Shown here: positions 12,701 to 24,101 of the stretch, in pieces
Position numbering within the stretch: position 1 is the stretch's first letter
Layout of the letters: each line of letters begins with the position of its first letter
Assembly (NCBI GenBank): GCA_963930655.1
Contig: OZ005603.1
Coordinates: 10,005,001 to 10,069,000 of the forward strand
Direction: 5' to 3'
Source of the DNA: Myrica gale
Taxonomy: Eukaryota > Streptophyta > Magnoliopsida > Fagales > Myricaceae
DNA length: 64,000 nt
Translations under genes and position numbers: made by a program
The notes under the pieces: generated by a model
The model's database searches: none
What the model was told of the DNA's origin: nothing
Seen by the model: the letters and a program-made list of their open reading frames with translations, nothing else

Positions 12701-12948
12701 AACCAAAAAACAACTCGGAGACAGAGAGAAAGAGAAACGTAACTCACTTGAGGAGCGAACATCAGAGGTGACTGAGTGGCCCTTGGGCTATGAGGAGGGG
12801 ACTGACCCATCATGTCAGGAGGAGAGACAGAGACGCCATGAGATCCACCAGGTGCAGCCATGCCTTCCTCCAAACTACCACCAACACCACCTTCCTCAGC
12901 CCCAGATTGGCTACCACCCCCATCTTCTCTTGCATTCACATTCCCCAT
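9721..12948 (-). CDS. KINB2: SnRK1 regulatory beta subunit (AKINbeta2)
   Basis: Four exons read on the minus strand: 12748-12948, 11231-11406, 10972-11134 and 9721-10047, giving 867 nt and 288 aa; I recall the Arabidopsis protein as 289 aa. The start was chosen at 12948 because it gives MGNVNARED, an N-myristoylation consensus used by beta subunits to reach membranes; the upstream in-frame ATG would bury it. A Ser/Pro segment ([19 protein letters not shown]) is followed by the glycogen-binding-like CBM48/KIS domain (about residues 100-180, [24 protein letters not shown]). Residues 181-288 are the ASC domain ending [12 protein letters not shown] and [10 protein letters not shown]. Beta subunits scaffold the kinase and gamma subunits of SnRK1, the plant energy sensor. 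The motif string fits beta2 better than beta1. All junctions are GT..AG and no lesion was seen. Confidence 0.94.
11593..11817. mobile_element. MITE candidate in KINB2 intron 1
   Basis: A 225-bp stretch opens with GGGCATGTTTGTTT and closes with AAACAAACATGCCC, a perfect 14-bp inverted repeat, with further partial complementarity inward. The interior is AT-rich and non-coding. The ends resemble Tourist/PIF-type GGGCNTGTTTG termini. I found no convincing 3-bp duplication. Related direct copies of a GCATGTATGCTTTAG motif lie on either side (about 11547 and 11829). Confidence 0.6.
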
Positions 12949-14048
12949 TTTTATTATGACCAACCAAAAAAGAAACATAAAAGAAAAGAAAAAAGGAACC
13001 CACTTGAAGAATCTTAAATATGAGTCCCCCACAACAAAACAATTATGCTTATACCCACACTAAATTAAGGAAAACCAAGAGCAACCCAATAACGAGCAGG
13101 CCTTCTAGATGCCCCATTTTGGAGAATTTTGTAGCCGGAACAAAAACGTAATAATAACTACAAGAAGATTGATAATAAGAGGCTTTTGACAAGCACTGAG
13201 GAGCACAGAGGGAAAGTGAAGCGGAAGGATTAATTGAAAGTTTTTTTTTTTTATAGACAGGATTAATTGAAAGTTAAAGTTCAAATTAATCTCCGACGAG
13301 TTTGGAAGATCCAATGGTGGCCCAATGTATGATGTCTTGGATAGTGGGGATGGTCGTCACGTCATCATTTTGACAGAGTCCTTTTACTTGCCTTTCCTTC
13401 TGGGCTATTATTTAGGGTAGCTTTTACCTTGCTATAGGCCTTCTCTGTAGAATTAGTAAAACTTTAACTAGAGTTTCTAATGGTCGGAGCAATTAAAATA
13501 GGTACATGCTTGAATAAAATATTTAATTAACAATTTCAAATAGAAAAAAGGAGAACTTATCATTAAAATATTTAAGAAAAGCGGAGATTTCAAGCATAAA
13601 ATACCAGAAAAAAAAAGATGAACGGATGATAATCATGATAGTTTGGGAGAAAGAGGGTCGAATACAGCTTTTTACTTTTTTATTATAAGATCCGAGTTTT
13701 ATTTATTTTTAGGTAATTTCCAATTTTTAAAAATTTGAATATTACAATATTAAATATTTATTATTTATTATATATTTTAACCTTGGCCTATCTAATTTGG
13801 ACACACAAAAAAAACATGTCTCCTTTATCCCAAGCCTTCACTCATAGAAGGTCGTGTTCTATGGTAGATGATCCTTGTGAATGGAGGGATCCTCTCTCCT
13901 CTGCCCTTAACTGGCATAGTCGAGAACCATTCCGACAGCTTAGGGATTCCTTACCCGTTTTTTTTTTTTTTTTATTCTTTGTTTTTCTTTACTTTTTAAT
14001 ATTTTTATTACATGTGAAAACAAAAAAATTCTGTCCGTCCATGTCACG
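12949..14048. other. KINB2 upstream region
   Basis: This is the presumed 5' leader and promoter of KINB2, followed by AT-rich spacer. It contains the 16-bp duplicated site at 13227-13275, a long T run near 13960-13976, and no supported gene. Confidence 0.6.
13227..13275 (-). repeat. 16-bp direct repeat flanking a poly(T) stub
   Basis: GGATTAATTGAAAGTT occurs at 13227-13242 and again at 13260-13275. Between them lie only about 17 bases: a T run plus ATAGACA. Read on the minus strand this is a short sequence followed by poly(A) inside a target-site duplication, the signature of an extremely 5'-truncated retroposon. It sits about 280 bases upstream of the KINB2 start. Confidence 0.7.
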
Positions 14049-14056
14049 GTAAGAAT

Positions 14057-14410
14057 TAGGGCTGTCCAAGATCCGGTCCGGACCGGTCATATGACCGGTC
14101 CGGTCCCAAGTTTGGCCGGTCCGGTCTAGGTCGGTTTGGGCCATGACATTTTGGGCCGGTTTTGGGTTGGGTCATGCCATTTTGGGCCGGTTTTAGGGTT
14201 GGGCCTTGCCATTTTGGGCCAATTTCCAGTTTGGGCCGGTTTGGAGAGGTATACTCCGGTCCGGTCCCGGGTTTTCATGAGGGTAACCCGGAACCGGACC
14301 GGAATACACCGGTTTACCGGTCCGGTCAACCCGGTTTCAAAAAAGTCAACCGTTTTTGGTCAAAACCGGTCCGATCCGGTCCGATTTGGCCGGTCTTTTG
14401 GACAGCCCTA
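14057..14410. mobile_element. hAT-like non-autonomous element B
   Basis: The 354-bp element starts TAGGGCTGTCCAAGA and ends TTTTGGACAGCCCTA, an inverted terminus of at least 13 bp. It is flanked by a perfect 8-bp repeat, GTAAGAAT, at 14049-14056 and 14411-14418. The interior is a dense array of CCGGTCCGG, TTTTGGGCCGG and TTGGGC motifs with no transposase. Open frames through it are by-products of the CCGG/GGCC repeats. Confidence 0.92.
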
Positions 14411-14418
14411 GTAAGAAT

Positions 14419-15444
14419 AGATGTCAATATCATTCTATTACGTCAGCATTTATTGTCCAGTTAATTAATATGAAAATATAGGTATTAATCCCTTAATTTT
14501 TTTAAAAAAATCAGATTTTAAAACTAAAAAAGGAAAAAAAACTCAAGTTAATCTTTTTTAAAATTTCCTTAAGATTTTATTCTAAAGCTATTCAAAAAAA
14601 ATCTCATAAAATAAATCCTCTCCTAATCCGAATTTTTTATAGCAATCAGTAATTATTCCAGGCTAAAACAATATTTAAACACCTGCAATTATTCTTACGA
14701 TACACATGCACTTCAAACTATTTCTTCCATGTTTAACATCGAAAATCGAAAACTTCACTTGCAATATGTACACTCTTGAATTAATTGAAATGTGGACAGA
14801 ATTTTCAGCTAAAATTGAGATATACAAAATATTTTAATTATATATATATAATAATAATAATGATAAAAACTTTGATAATATCATTCAACAGATTAATTAC
14901 ACAAATGCTTATTTACAACAAATTGGTACGCATTTAACCAACATTGAAAAATTAATTAAGCCTGGTAACCTCTCAAAAATCGCATCTGCAAAACAACCAA
15001 TGTTTATTCCTTATGCTTTACCAAAAATGTCTCCCATGAAAAATATATATATATATATAGTGAAAAGGATAATATGTTTAATCACCTTTAGCTTTCTAAG
15101 TCTCATTTATTTTTCAAGTATTAAGAAAAAAATTACATTTTTTGATCATCAACTATTATGATTGTAGGCACTTTAAATTATCAATTTTGTTACATTTTAT
15201 TTTTTAACTATCAAACCTATATACTTTACACTCTTCACGTACACGTACGGATGCAAGTTGAATTTTTCAAAAAGTGAAAATGACTATTTAACCTCACAAA
15301 ATATTGCAATAAAAAGGTGCGGAATAGATTGTTGTCGACCGCTTCATTTTGTTGTTACCACAACAGTAAACAAAAATCGGTCAACCGCTATTCTCGTTAA
15401 AAATTAACAGAGATTTGATGGATGGAGTGAAAAGTCACCACTAC
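14419..15444. other. AT-rich spacer between elements B and C
   Basis: No gene or RNA is supported. It contains runs of A and T, short TA and TAA microsatellites near 14840 and 15045, and a block at 15110-15290 ('cactttaaattatcaattttgttacattt') that resembles the sequence near 22040-22130. Confidence 0.6.
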
Positions 15445-15452
15445 ATATTATC

Positions 15453-15990
15453 TAGGGGTGAACAGAACCGGACCGCGGACCGGACCGGACCGGAAAACCG
15501 GACCGGATTTCCGGTCCGGTCCGGTCCTTTTTCTTAAAATGCGGTCCGGTCCGGACCGGACCGGATAAATCCGGTTATCCGGTCCGGTCCGGTCCTCTTT
15601 AATAATAAATGCGGTCCGGACCGGACCGGACCGCATTTATTAAAAAAATAAAAAAAAATATATTTTTTTTATATTTTTAATACAAATTATAAACATAAAA
15701 CGTTTAATTTTTATCTAAACTAAAACTTAACATTTTTATATACACTTCCCATTTGAAATTAACCTAAAAAAAATTTTGAAAATTTTTTAAAAAATTAAAA
15801 AAATTAAAAAAAATTAAAACCGGTCCGGACCACTTAAGTGGTCCGGACCGGACCGCATTTAGTGAGACCGGACCGGACCGGACCACTTATAAGTGGTCCG
15901 GTCCGGTCCTATATTATTTAAGGACCGCAATGCGGTCCGGACCGGAATGCGGTCCGAAAAACCGGACCGCATTCCGGTTGTGCAGCCCTA
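15453..15990. mobile_element. hAT-like non-autonomous element C
   Basis: The 538-bp element starts TAGGGGTGAACAGAACCGG and ends CCGGTTGTGCAGCCCTA. A perfect 8-bp repeat, ATATTATC, flanks it at 15445-15452 and 15991-15998. Both arms are packed with GGTCCGGTCCGG-type units that can pair with each other across an AT-rich centre (15640-15810), so most of the element can fold back on itself. No coding capacity is seen. Confidence 0.92.
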
Positions 15991-15998
15991 ATATTATC

Positions 15999-17799
15999 AA
16001 TGATCAAAAGTAAAAAAAAAAAGTTTCAGAGACCATTTTTCAGCAGTACTAAAACCTACCGACAAAAAATACCATTTCCTTAAACTTTATTTGTGTGGAA
16101 TTGCCCCCAAACATCTTATCCTAGGTTCTTCTCTGCCCACAGCCCACATGAATTATTTTTCATCCCTCCTAACCACTAGATTTTAATTGAGAGAATAAAT
16201 TGTAAAAAAAAAATCATAATTTTAAAAAATGTTATTTAGCAAGAATTATAGTGTGGGATGAATGTTAAAAACTCCAGTAGTAGTTTAGGGGATAAAATAT
16301 GTTTTGTCTATAATTATTAATTTCCTTGCATTGGCTCGCTGGGTTAGGTTGGGCCTAGCGTCCTTACGAATACTAGACCTACTTTTGCCCCACAATGGTA
16401 TAGTGTGTGTTGGGCGTTCTACACGGGCGGAGACGACGAAGAAACAGCCAAACGCCATTTAAGTGCTCGAGCTTCTCTCGGGCAATAAATCGAACACGTA
16501 TATAACAACGCCGACCATCCTAATCGACCAAACGAAAGAGTCAAGCACAGCGCCAGTCTCGTGAGTCTCCGACACTTCTTGCTTGCTTCCTTATGTTTGT
16601 TCCTTTGTGGTTCCAGACCACCCACGTCACAGTTTATACTGCGCAGTACTAATTTTCTGTCGACGTCGCTGTTTCCTTCATAGAGTCCTGTAACGCTTTT
16701 TCAGTCAAGAGGTTGTTTTAGTTCGTTTTCTTACAAACTCTTTTGGGATAATAAACATTGTGTTAAAGTCTTGATAGAATATGTTGGTACAGTCCCTTGA
16801 TACATCACATGGATCTCTAGATAACTGAGAAATAGTTTATGCTCTAAAGTGTATGAATTATAGACTGTTCCTTATTGTCCGATACTATAAAGCACAATAC
16901 TTGGGCTGGCATGCCCACCAGTCCTAATGAAATTTATGTAACTAGAAAGACGAAGACTGCTTTTAACCAAGCACTAAACCGCTATTTTGTGGAGACGAAT
17001 TAAAAAAAAAAGCACCAAAACTCTATTTTTCTAAAGAATGACATGTCAGGATTCAGGATTATGGTCCTGGGTTGTGATTATAAAAGCCAATTCTGATGGA
17101 AATGGCAATGGCAATGGCAACGTTTGGAAGAAGATATCTAGAACTATGTTGCTTTTTGTAGCTCCTACATTTGGGGAACAATTTGGGTAATTAACTGGGA
17201 AAATTCTTCACCGTGACTTGGTTCAAAGAGTTTGCATACTTCAGCGCATGGTAATGTAAAATACTTTGTGAAATGCAGCATTTCACCTGCAAGTTTCAAA
17301 TGCTTGTTTTGCTTTTTCTTGACTTTTAAAGTTGGAGTTTCCTGGAAGTTTCCTGTGTGGCACATAATGCAGTTTGCGGTCCCAATCAGGAAACAGGCCT
17401 GCAATGTATAATAACTAGTAGAAGCTGAGATTCACCTCATGCATTTTGCGTTGGATCTAGTAGTTTTCACATGCTAGGCCTTACTTGCTGCATAGGAGTC
17501 CTAGTTACATATTTAGTGGATTTAAAATCTCTGAAGCCCAAATGATGTATTTTTAAGCATAAGTACGAGCAAAGCTCAGCTGTTGTAATTGGAAACACAG
17601 ATCCCCTCAGAATCTTAATGTGTTAGATGCTGAGAACCTTGCTAACTGGTCTGTATTGCTGAGTTCCTTTCTTGACCTCGTCTTTGTACTAGCCAGTTTT
17701 TTGTCCAGGTATCAATATAATTTCTGCAATTTAATCTCCACGCCTCATATTTAGATGGTTATGTTGATTAATAGTTTGGCTTTCTCAGGTCTCCTGAAC
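15999..17799 (+). other. mtACP upstream region with putative 5' leader intron
   Basis: A likely transcribed leader lies near 16430-16560, where CGCCAGTCTC is followed by the strong donor GTGAGT at 16561. The acceptor TTTCTCAG at 17781-17788 lies 11 bases before the ACP start codon. A 5' leader intron of about 1.2 kb is therefore likely but not proven. The rest shows no gene. Confidence 0.5.
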
Positions 17800-18410
17800 A
17801 TGCAAAGCATTAGAAATTCAATCTTGAGGCATGTGAGGGTGAAGGGATCAGCGGATAGTCAGTTATTAGCTGAGAATTGGAATGTCTTCAAGCAATTAAG
17901 CTCCCAGATGTGCTCAGCAACAGTGACCCACCCTGACCAAATGATGGGTCGTGTGATTGGACTGGTTAAGACATTTGATAAAATTGACGCCTCCAAGGTA
18001 ATTGATGGTTGTTATCCTAAGTTACACAGATTGTTTCATGGTCACCTTGAATTTGTCTTGAAACAGTAAAGCACAGGTTACTCTGTATATGATATTGTCT
18101 TTTGTCTATTACCAAATGATTCTTGTTGGATAATGTTCCATGTTGAGATAATTTGTTTTACCAAATTCACCTACTAGTGAAATAAAATTAATGTTATCTT
18201 CACTTGACACTTCAATAGGTCACTGAAACAGCTGATTTTCAGAAAGACTTAAGTATGGATAGCTTAGACAGGGTGGAGCTTGTTATGGCTTTTGAGCAAG
18301 AATTCTCCATTGAGATCCCTGATGAGAAAGCAGATAAGCTCACTTGCTGTGCTGATGTAGCAAAGTACATAGCTTCTGGAGGTGGGCAAAAAGTTGTGGA
18401 GAATGCCTGA
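17800..18410 (+). CDS. MTACP2: Mitochondrial acyl carrier protein
   Basis: Two exons, 17800-17997 and 18219-18410, join in phase 0 to give 390 nt and 129 aa. Residues 1 to about 45 are basic and Ser-rich (MQSIRNSILRHVRVKGS), as expected of a mitochondrial presequence. The carrier domain follows, with the phosphopantetheine attachment motif MDSLDRVELV; the modified serine is Ser81. FSIEIPDEKADKLTC is typical of plant mitochondrial ACPs. These proteins carry growing acyl chains for mitochondrial fatty acid and lipoate synthesis and also associate with complex I. I recall the closest Arabidopsis relative as mtACP3 (At5g47630); the symbol given here is less certain than the family. An in-frame ATG at 17755 was rejected because it lies upstream of the splice acceptor at 17788. 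Confidence 0.92.
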
Positions 18411-18836
18411 GTGGTTTTCGTTTAGGATGCCTTCAATGTTTCACTGGAGAATGCATCTTCTATTGTTTCTTATCGTTGGTGAGACTTGTGTGCAAAGTTT
18501 CTACGTTGGTTAACTTTTTTGTCACTTTAGAAATGTATGTTTGCAGCAAATCCAACAACTCTCTGTTTTTGTGTAATTCTCTTATTGATTTGACAATTCA
18601 GTAGTTTGAATTTTCTTAGGTGGAAGGACTCTTCATATGGTATATATTACCATGTGAATATCATGTTATCTACATACATCCTACATAAATCATCATCCTC
18701 CTTTTCACCCACACCTCTCTACATATGATAGCTGGAGTCTAAAGAGAGGGACGGAACCCCTGTAACTCAATCATGTGACTGGCGCCATCCAAATGAGTGA
18801 TAACCATGGTGCTGCGTCCCTATCTTCTTACCATGA
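18411..18836. other. Convergent spacer between mtACP and the Ole e 1 gene
   Basis: This is the 3' region of both convergent genes. It is AT-rich and contains nothing else I can support. Confidence 0.6.
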
Positions 18837-20992
18837 CTATATGTCACCACTCCTCTTCATGCATGCTTCCAGAGGTCTAGATGTCAAATGCAGGAACCTA
18901 ATACTGCCTGCACTGTATGTGCGGATGCTGTTCCCCACAGACGATAGTCTTATTCCCTTTTGTTTCCTGACAGAAGCCGGTCTACAGGGTGAGCTCTTTG
19001 GTATTCTAAGAACTTTAATTGTGCATGTTTTTTCCAGGTTGGGAATGGCATGGAGGTTGGAAGGAAGATCAATGATGAAATCTCCAAATTCGTCTGTGAC
19101 ACCTACTGCCAATCCCGATCTGCTCTTCTTCATGCCCTTTTGGCAATTAACAGCCACCAAAGCACCTACAAATCTCAAAACAGACCATTTATCTTCAAAT
19201 GACTCAAAAACTTTGATCATGATAGACCACCAATACCCACATGATTCAAAACCTTGAATTGAATATGCACCTTATATTATATATTATATACATACATAAG
19301 CAAAGTTGAATCTAGGGGCTTTGCTGCTTACAAATCTTTTTCATTTGGCGTACGTAATATATTGGGACCTAACTTGAAATTTAAGGTTGCCCAGCAGCAT
19401 TCAATTCCATCAGCACATTCTTTTCAACTTTTACAAACTAAATGGTGCTTTCGACATGACAAATACCCATGACAAGATATAATCTTGAATGCAAAGGGAT
19501 GTTTCTGCCTTTCATTGAGGTAGACATTAATCTTAAATTTGTGGGTATTTATGTAAAGATCAATGTTTGCTGTCAAGTTGGCTTTCTCCGTATTTATGCT
19601 CCATATAATTTGTGTTTTCTTTTTGGTGTTGCGAAGTGGCCGGGTGGATCCTATAGTATACAAATTAACTTCAGATGCGAAGCCTCTTTTGATTCGATCG
19701 TGTGAAAATATATTATTTATTTTTCTTGGAATCTCTAATTTTTGTGTCCATATTGCTCGTCTTGGAAGACGGTTTATTTTTTTTCCTGGTGGAGGGCTCC
19801 TTGTGTCTATGTTCTCCAAAGGTTATTCTATCTGGGTGCTAGAAACCTCAAAGCTTATATGGAAACAGAATAAATCATGAATCCGTACGTACGAATTAAA
19901 AGAGGCTTCGCCAAAAAAAGAAATACATATTTTGATCAACCAGACCATGCATGTAAAAGTCTTGTCCCTCGACGTATAAAGATCCATATAAGAAAAAGCT
20001 TTAAAAAACGTACAGTTCTCTACGTACACAGAACGAATCTTGCAAAAGCGATTACTTGGGCTGAAGCCTTTCCTTCACTCTTTTTTGGTAAAACATCAAA
20101 CTAGTTTACTGGGGACATGTGACCTTATAAGAAACCCCTTAAAATCAATTAGAAGCAAATTAAACGTGTAGCCAAGGCCACGGCTCATGGGCTTCTTCCA
20201 GGGGCGTACGTTCTCATCTCCTATTCTGCTTCGACTTTTGGTCTTCCTCCAATGAATTCGTAGGACAAGGGTGAAAGGAAAATTATAAAGCATTTTTCAA
20301 GTAGTGGCTCAAATTCATACTTGTTCCTCAAATGGATTCCTAACATGTATATATAGCCTAGAAAGGACTAGGAAAAGACGTTTTCATCTCAGGAAAAGCA
20401 AAACAAAAAAGTTGAATTCCAATAGAGAATTAGTCTATCGAAGATCAGTTCCAGCTACAAAAAGTTGAATCCAAGGAAGTGGAAGAGAAGATCAAAATCA
20501 GACTTGCGGTTTTAGAATCACAGAAATCAAATTCCAAGAAGTTTGGCGATCGTTACCTTAATCTATTCCCGATTTACGTACCTTAAAATAATCTTAATAT
20601 CTACAAGAAAACAACTAAAATGATAAGAAAATTAAATAGGAGAGAAGAGAAGAAGCTCAGCGTGATATTATAACTAACTCAGAAGAAGCATCAAGCATGT
20701 TTACATTAACTCTGCAAAAACAGCAGCAACCAATGATGAAATAATGTCATGAAAAACCTGACACTGCCCATGCACGTAGTCCAGCTTCGCCATGGAAGCA
20801 TGCTTCGCAATGAAGTGAACCGGTGACCAGCACGGTGGAGAGCTTCTCCTCCCCATATCCAGCCACCTGCACCAAGTCTTCCCTGCTGGAGAGTTCGAAT
20901 AAAGAGTTTTCACGGGCGGCCATCGACTCTTCTGTGAAGAAGATAATGAAGGAAACGAACACAAGACTACAGAAGCCCCAAAAGTGGCTCAT
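18837..20992 (-). CDS. Secreted Ole e 1 / extensin-family protein
   Basis: Two minus-strand exons, 20758-20992 and 18837-19165, join at a Gly codon (G|GT) across a 1592-bp intron to give 564 nt and 187 aa. The N-terminus (MSHFWGFCSLVFVSFIIFF) is a signal peptide, so the product should be secreted to the cell wall. The domain opens with VTGSLHCEAC and continues GALVAVNC, DEFGDFIIDLP, LEKTC and SPCRP, carrying the conserved cysteines of the Pollen_Ole_e_1 fold. Members are small wall-associated glycoproteins of mostly unknown role. Neither exon alone looks like a gene; the joined product does. I recall a family member next to mtACP3 in Arabidopsis. A TATA-like box lies upstream on the same strand. 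Confidence 0.87.
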
Positions 20993-21085
20993 CTTCCTCG
21001 TCTCTCTGAATCTAAGACACTACTGTACTTTTAACGTACATTGTTTGTGGAGAAGCAATGAAATCTAAAGAAGCGCCACGTTCCT

Positions 21086-21093
21086 ATTTATAA
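21086..21093 (-). promoter_or_regulatory. Candidate TATA box of the Ole e 1 gene
   Basis: TATAAATA on the minus strand lies about 94 bases upstream of the start codon at 20992, a normal plant TATA-to-ATG distance for a short leader. Function is inferred. Confidence 0.55.
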
Positions 21094-23100
21094 GGATTTT
21101 TTTTTTGTTTCTCTCATGCCCTTGCCAGGACCATAAATTACGATCAGACCTGGATGGTCTCAATTTCAATGTAAAATTACCTTATTTTCTCATCAGCTAT
21201 TAGTGGCCTCTTTTATTTTAGTCCCCTTCCTCCTAACCAAATTTTTTTTCTAAACGACATCACTTAATTTATCATTTTAAGTTCAGATAATTGGCTGTAT
21301 ATAATTAACTGTTTTAGCAGCTTCCAAAACCAATAATTTCACCAATAATTAAGATTTCCTCTAAGCATATATACATAATATGCACATGAATTTTATTATT
21401 TTTTTTTTTGAAACATTGACCAATCAAATCTCACTCTTGTTTTCTATATATTGCTTTACCAATAAATCCATACTTGATTGTTTCTAAGATGCCAAAATGA
21501 CACACAAATTGGCCAAAACACTATACCATTATACATTGGTGGATCATAATTTGGTCAATACTTAGCTTCTTCGCAATCATTATCTGTGACAAATTGATAT
21601 AATTTAGTGGCTGAAGTTTGTACAGTGTTTTGGCCGCTCAATTATAGCTAAGTTGCTACTTGTTAAGTCAAATTAATGACATGTTGCAACAAGCTGGTTG
21701 AGTATATAATTGAATTTCGATTGGCTAATGTCTTGTCATTATTTCTGTGAGATTGGGGGGGGGGGTTATTACATTAGTATACGTGTTGGAAATTTGGGTA
21801 AATATGTGTTGCCAGAGGGGGAAACATAATCGTTTTCCTTGAAGGTGGAAGCTACCCCTTCCAAGAATTGAAATCACAAGTTTTTACTTAGAAAAAAAAA
21901 AGAAATGACAAGTTTAAAAAGGGAAAGAGTAAAAATTAATAACCTCCTATAATTTAACTATTAAAATGGCCATTCTGTAATTTATGATACAAAATTATTA
22001 GAGAAATTATATTTTATATCTTTTAATTATCACGTCTTTTAAAATTTAGAGTAATCCAAACTGCCAAACTTGATACATTACACTCAAAACTATCAATATA
22101 GTTACACTTTGTACCTTAGGTCAACATCTCGTCATTAAAGTGAATAAAAAATTAAATACGTGACACAATCTTAACAATTAAATTACAACATAGGGTGAAA
22201 TGTGTATTATTGTAATCAAAGGCTTAGAAATAATTCTCTTTGTAATCTCATCCTTACACCAGTGAATATACAAGTTTCTCATATAAGTTAAACATTCCCA
22301 CAATAGATATAGGTGAACCACTTAAATTTTTTCTCTTATCTCTCTTCTCTCTTTTAGTTTAAATTATTTTTATCTTTTATTTCAAATTTAACAATTTTAT
22401 CACAAGGATATAAATCACCCTTACCCATTGAGATGATGGCAATCACGAAATTAAACTGAGAAACGGGGGCAGATCGATGGATGTATTCACCCTGGTCCAA
22501 ACTTTCCAAGACAAAGTTGGAAGTTGGAAGTTGGCAAAGGGAAGTTAAAATGTATGGGTTGGTAGCCTACTCTTATCGCCTACGTATTCTTCTTCTTATT
22601 CATTTATAAACTTCCCCCAAAGTGCAGAAACAATCCGTTTACCAAGCTCTCAAGCCAGACACGTATGGCAGCCTTGGCGAACAAGAACAAGTTCTCCCTC
22701 TCTCTATTTTCCAGCCTGCCCCAACTATCCCCATCTGCACAATGCTTTACCTTCTAATAAATCTTCTTCAAACTTTGGTTTTTTCATGGTTTTTCTTTGC
22801 TTCTTTTCTTTTTTTTCCCCCTGTGCCCATGAGATTATATATGGATATTTATTTTTGGGTGGCTGAGCTTTGAGCTTTTTCTTGATCTGGGTTTAGCATT
22901 GGTCACACACACATAGTAGCGACATACAAGTGGGTAGATCAGCATGAGTAAGCTAGTTGAGATAAACATTATAACCAATTAGAAAGAAAAAGGCAAGCAA
23001 GATCGGGACATTGGCGCTGCAAAATCACCCAAATATAGACTAGCTAGAGAGATTGTGGAATCTTCATATATATATAGGTAATGAAAATGATGCAAAAGTT
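21094..23100. other. Intergenic AT-rich region
   Basis: No protein gene is supported. It holds the hairpin at 21511-21635, a G run near 21756, a diverged repeat-like block at 21960-22260 and a CT-rich segment near 22700. A 30-codon frame from an ATG at about 22663 (MAALANKNKFSLSLFS) resembles nothing I know. Sequence after 22890 is simple AT-rich spacer. Confidence 0.5.
21511..21635. repeat. Short inverted repeat / MITE-like hairpin
   Basis: GGCCAAAACACTATAC at 21511-21526 pairs with GTACAGTGTTTTGGCC at 21620-21635 (15 of 16 positions), closing a loop of about 93 bases. The symmetry and AT-rich loop suggest a small MITE. No target duplication could be assigned. Confidence 0.55.
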
Positions 23101-23230
23101 AACCCAATAGTTGGCTTGGATGGTCAAGACCTCAGGCCTAGAGGTGTACTCAATTGAGGTCTCAAGTTTGAATTCCTTCAAGTGCAAACAATTTCAACAT
23201 TGCATCATCCCTTTAAATTTTTGTATTAAT
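23101..23230 (+). mobile_element. tRNA-derived SINE candidate
   Basis: TGGCTTGGATGG at 23112-23123 fits the RNA polymerase III box A, and AAGTTTGAATTCC at 23164-23176 fits box B (GGTTCRANNCC-like). Their spacing of about 40 bases is typical of plant tRNA-related SINEs. The 3' part becomes AT-rich and I could not fix the ends or a target duplication. Confidence 0.55.
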
Positions 23231-23884
23231 TTGGACATAAAATAATTTTTTGATGTGCGAAATAACAATTTTTTTCTTAAAATTTTTTTTGGTAGTAACC
23301 ATTTTATTAAGGTAAAATCGTAACTTTTGAGTGTAAAAAAATAAATTTCCGTTTAAACTAACGGAAAATTTTAATGGATTGTACAAAGTAATCTAAAATT
23401 AATAGTTGATGGGTGCAATATGACAAAAAATAATAAATAAAGGTGCAAAGTATTAAGACCCCAAAATTATATTAAGATTTTTTTAAAAAAACACAACTTT
23501 TGTACATCGCTTTCTCCGGTGGAACCCCTGCAAATGCTTCCAAAGTAGGGAACATGTGACCGATAAACTGAATGATAAAACTTACAATTAGCAACTAATG
23601 AGGTGTCTAGCAGGCACACCAACCCTTATAAGCAAAGTGATGAAGAAGAAGAGGATCCCCATCCTAATCATCAATGTCCCACCTAGTATTGTGTCTTTAC
23701 ATCAAGATCGGACCCACAACGCCGGTTAAAATCATGACAGTCTAATGTTGGACAACTAAGAAAAAGTGCTCCTTCCATCGAATGATCTTATTTCCTAGAT
23801 ATTATTGACCCCCATTAGCCATCACCCACTGCTTGTAAGGATGGAGAGACTAATTTGTAGTTATTCTCTTAGCAAGACACAAGT
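23231..23884. other. AT-rich spacer left of the LINE
   Basis: It contains a block at 23240-23500 of decayed 'tatgacaaaaaataataaa' type repeats and nothing I recognise as a gene. Confidence 0.5.
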
Positions 23885-24101
23885 AAGATTGTAGCTTCCT
23901 AATCAACTGTGAGCCGTCTAAAAACTAAACTAACACAAAACTGTACAGATTTCTCTCCGTACAGTTTTCGTCTCTGTACTTCTTCGTGAAGTTTTCTAGG
24001 GTTTTCCCCTCTATCGTGGGTGTTTTGAGCTACCTGTTCCGGTTACTTGTCCTTCCTGTGCCCTTCCTCCACCTCCTTCTTCCTTTCCTTCGTCTGTTCT
24101 C

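Noticed and set aside
14126..14464. Several overlapping frames in both strands rich in Gly, Pro and Trp
   Set aside because: They are translations of the CCGGTCC arrays of element B, not genes.
18775..19257. 160-codon plus-strand frame
   Set aside because: It is antisense to the second exon of the Ole e 1 gene, whose minus-strand product matches a family.
22622..22873. Plus-strand frame with a hydrophobic segment
   Set aside because: No family resemblance; composition is that of CT-rich spacer. An alternative 30-codon frame inside is equally unsupported.
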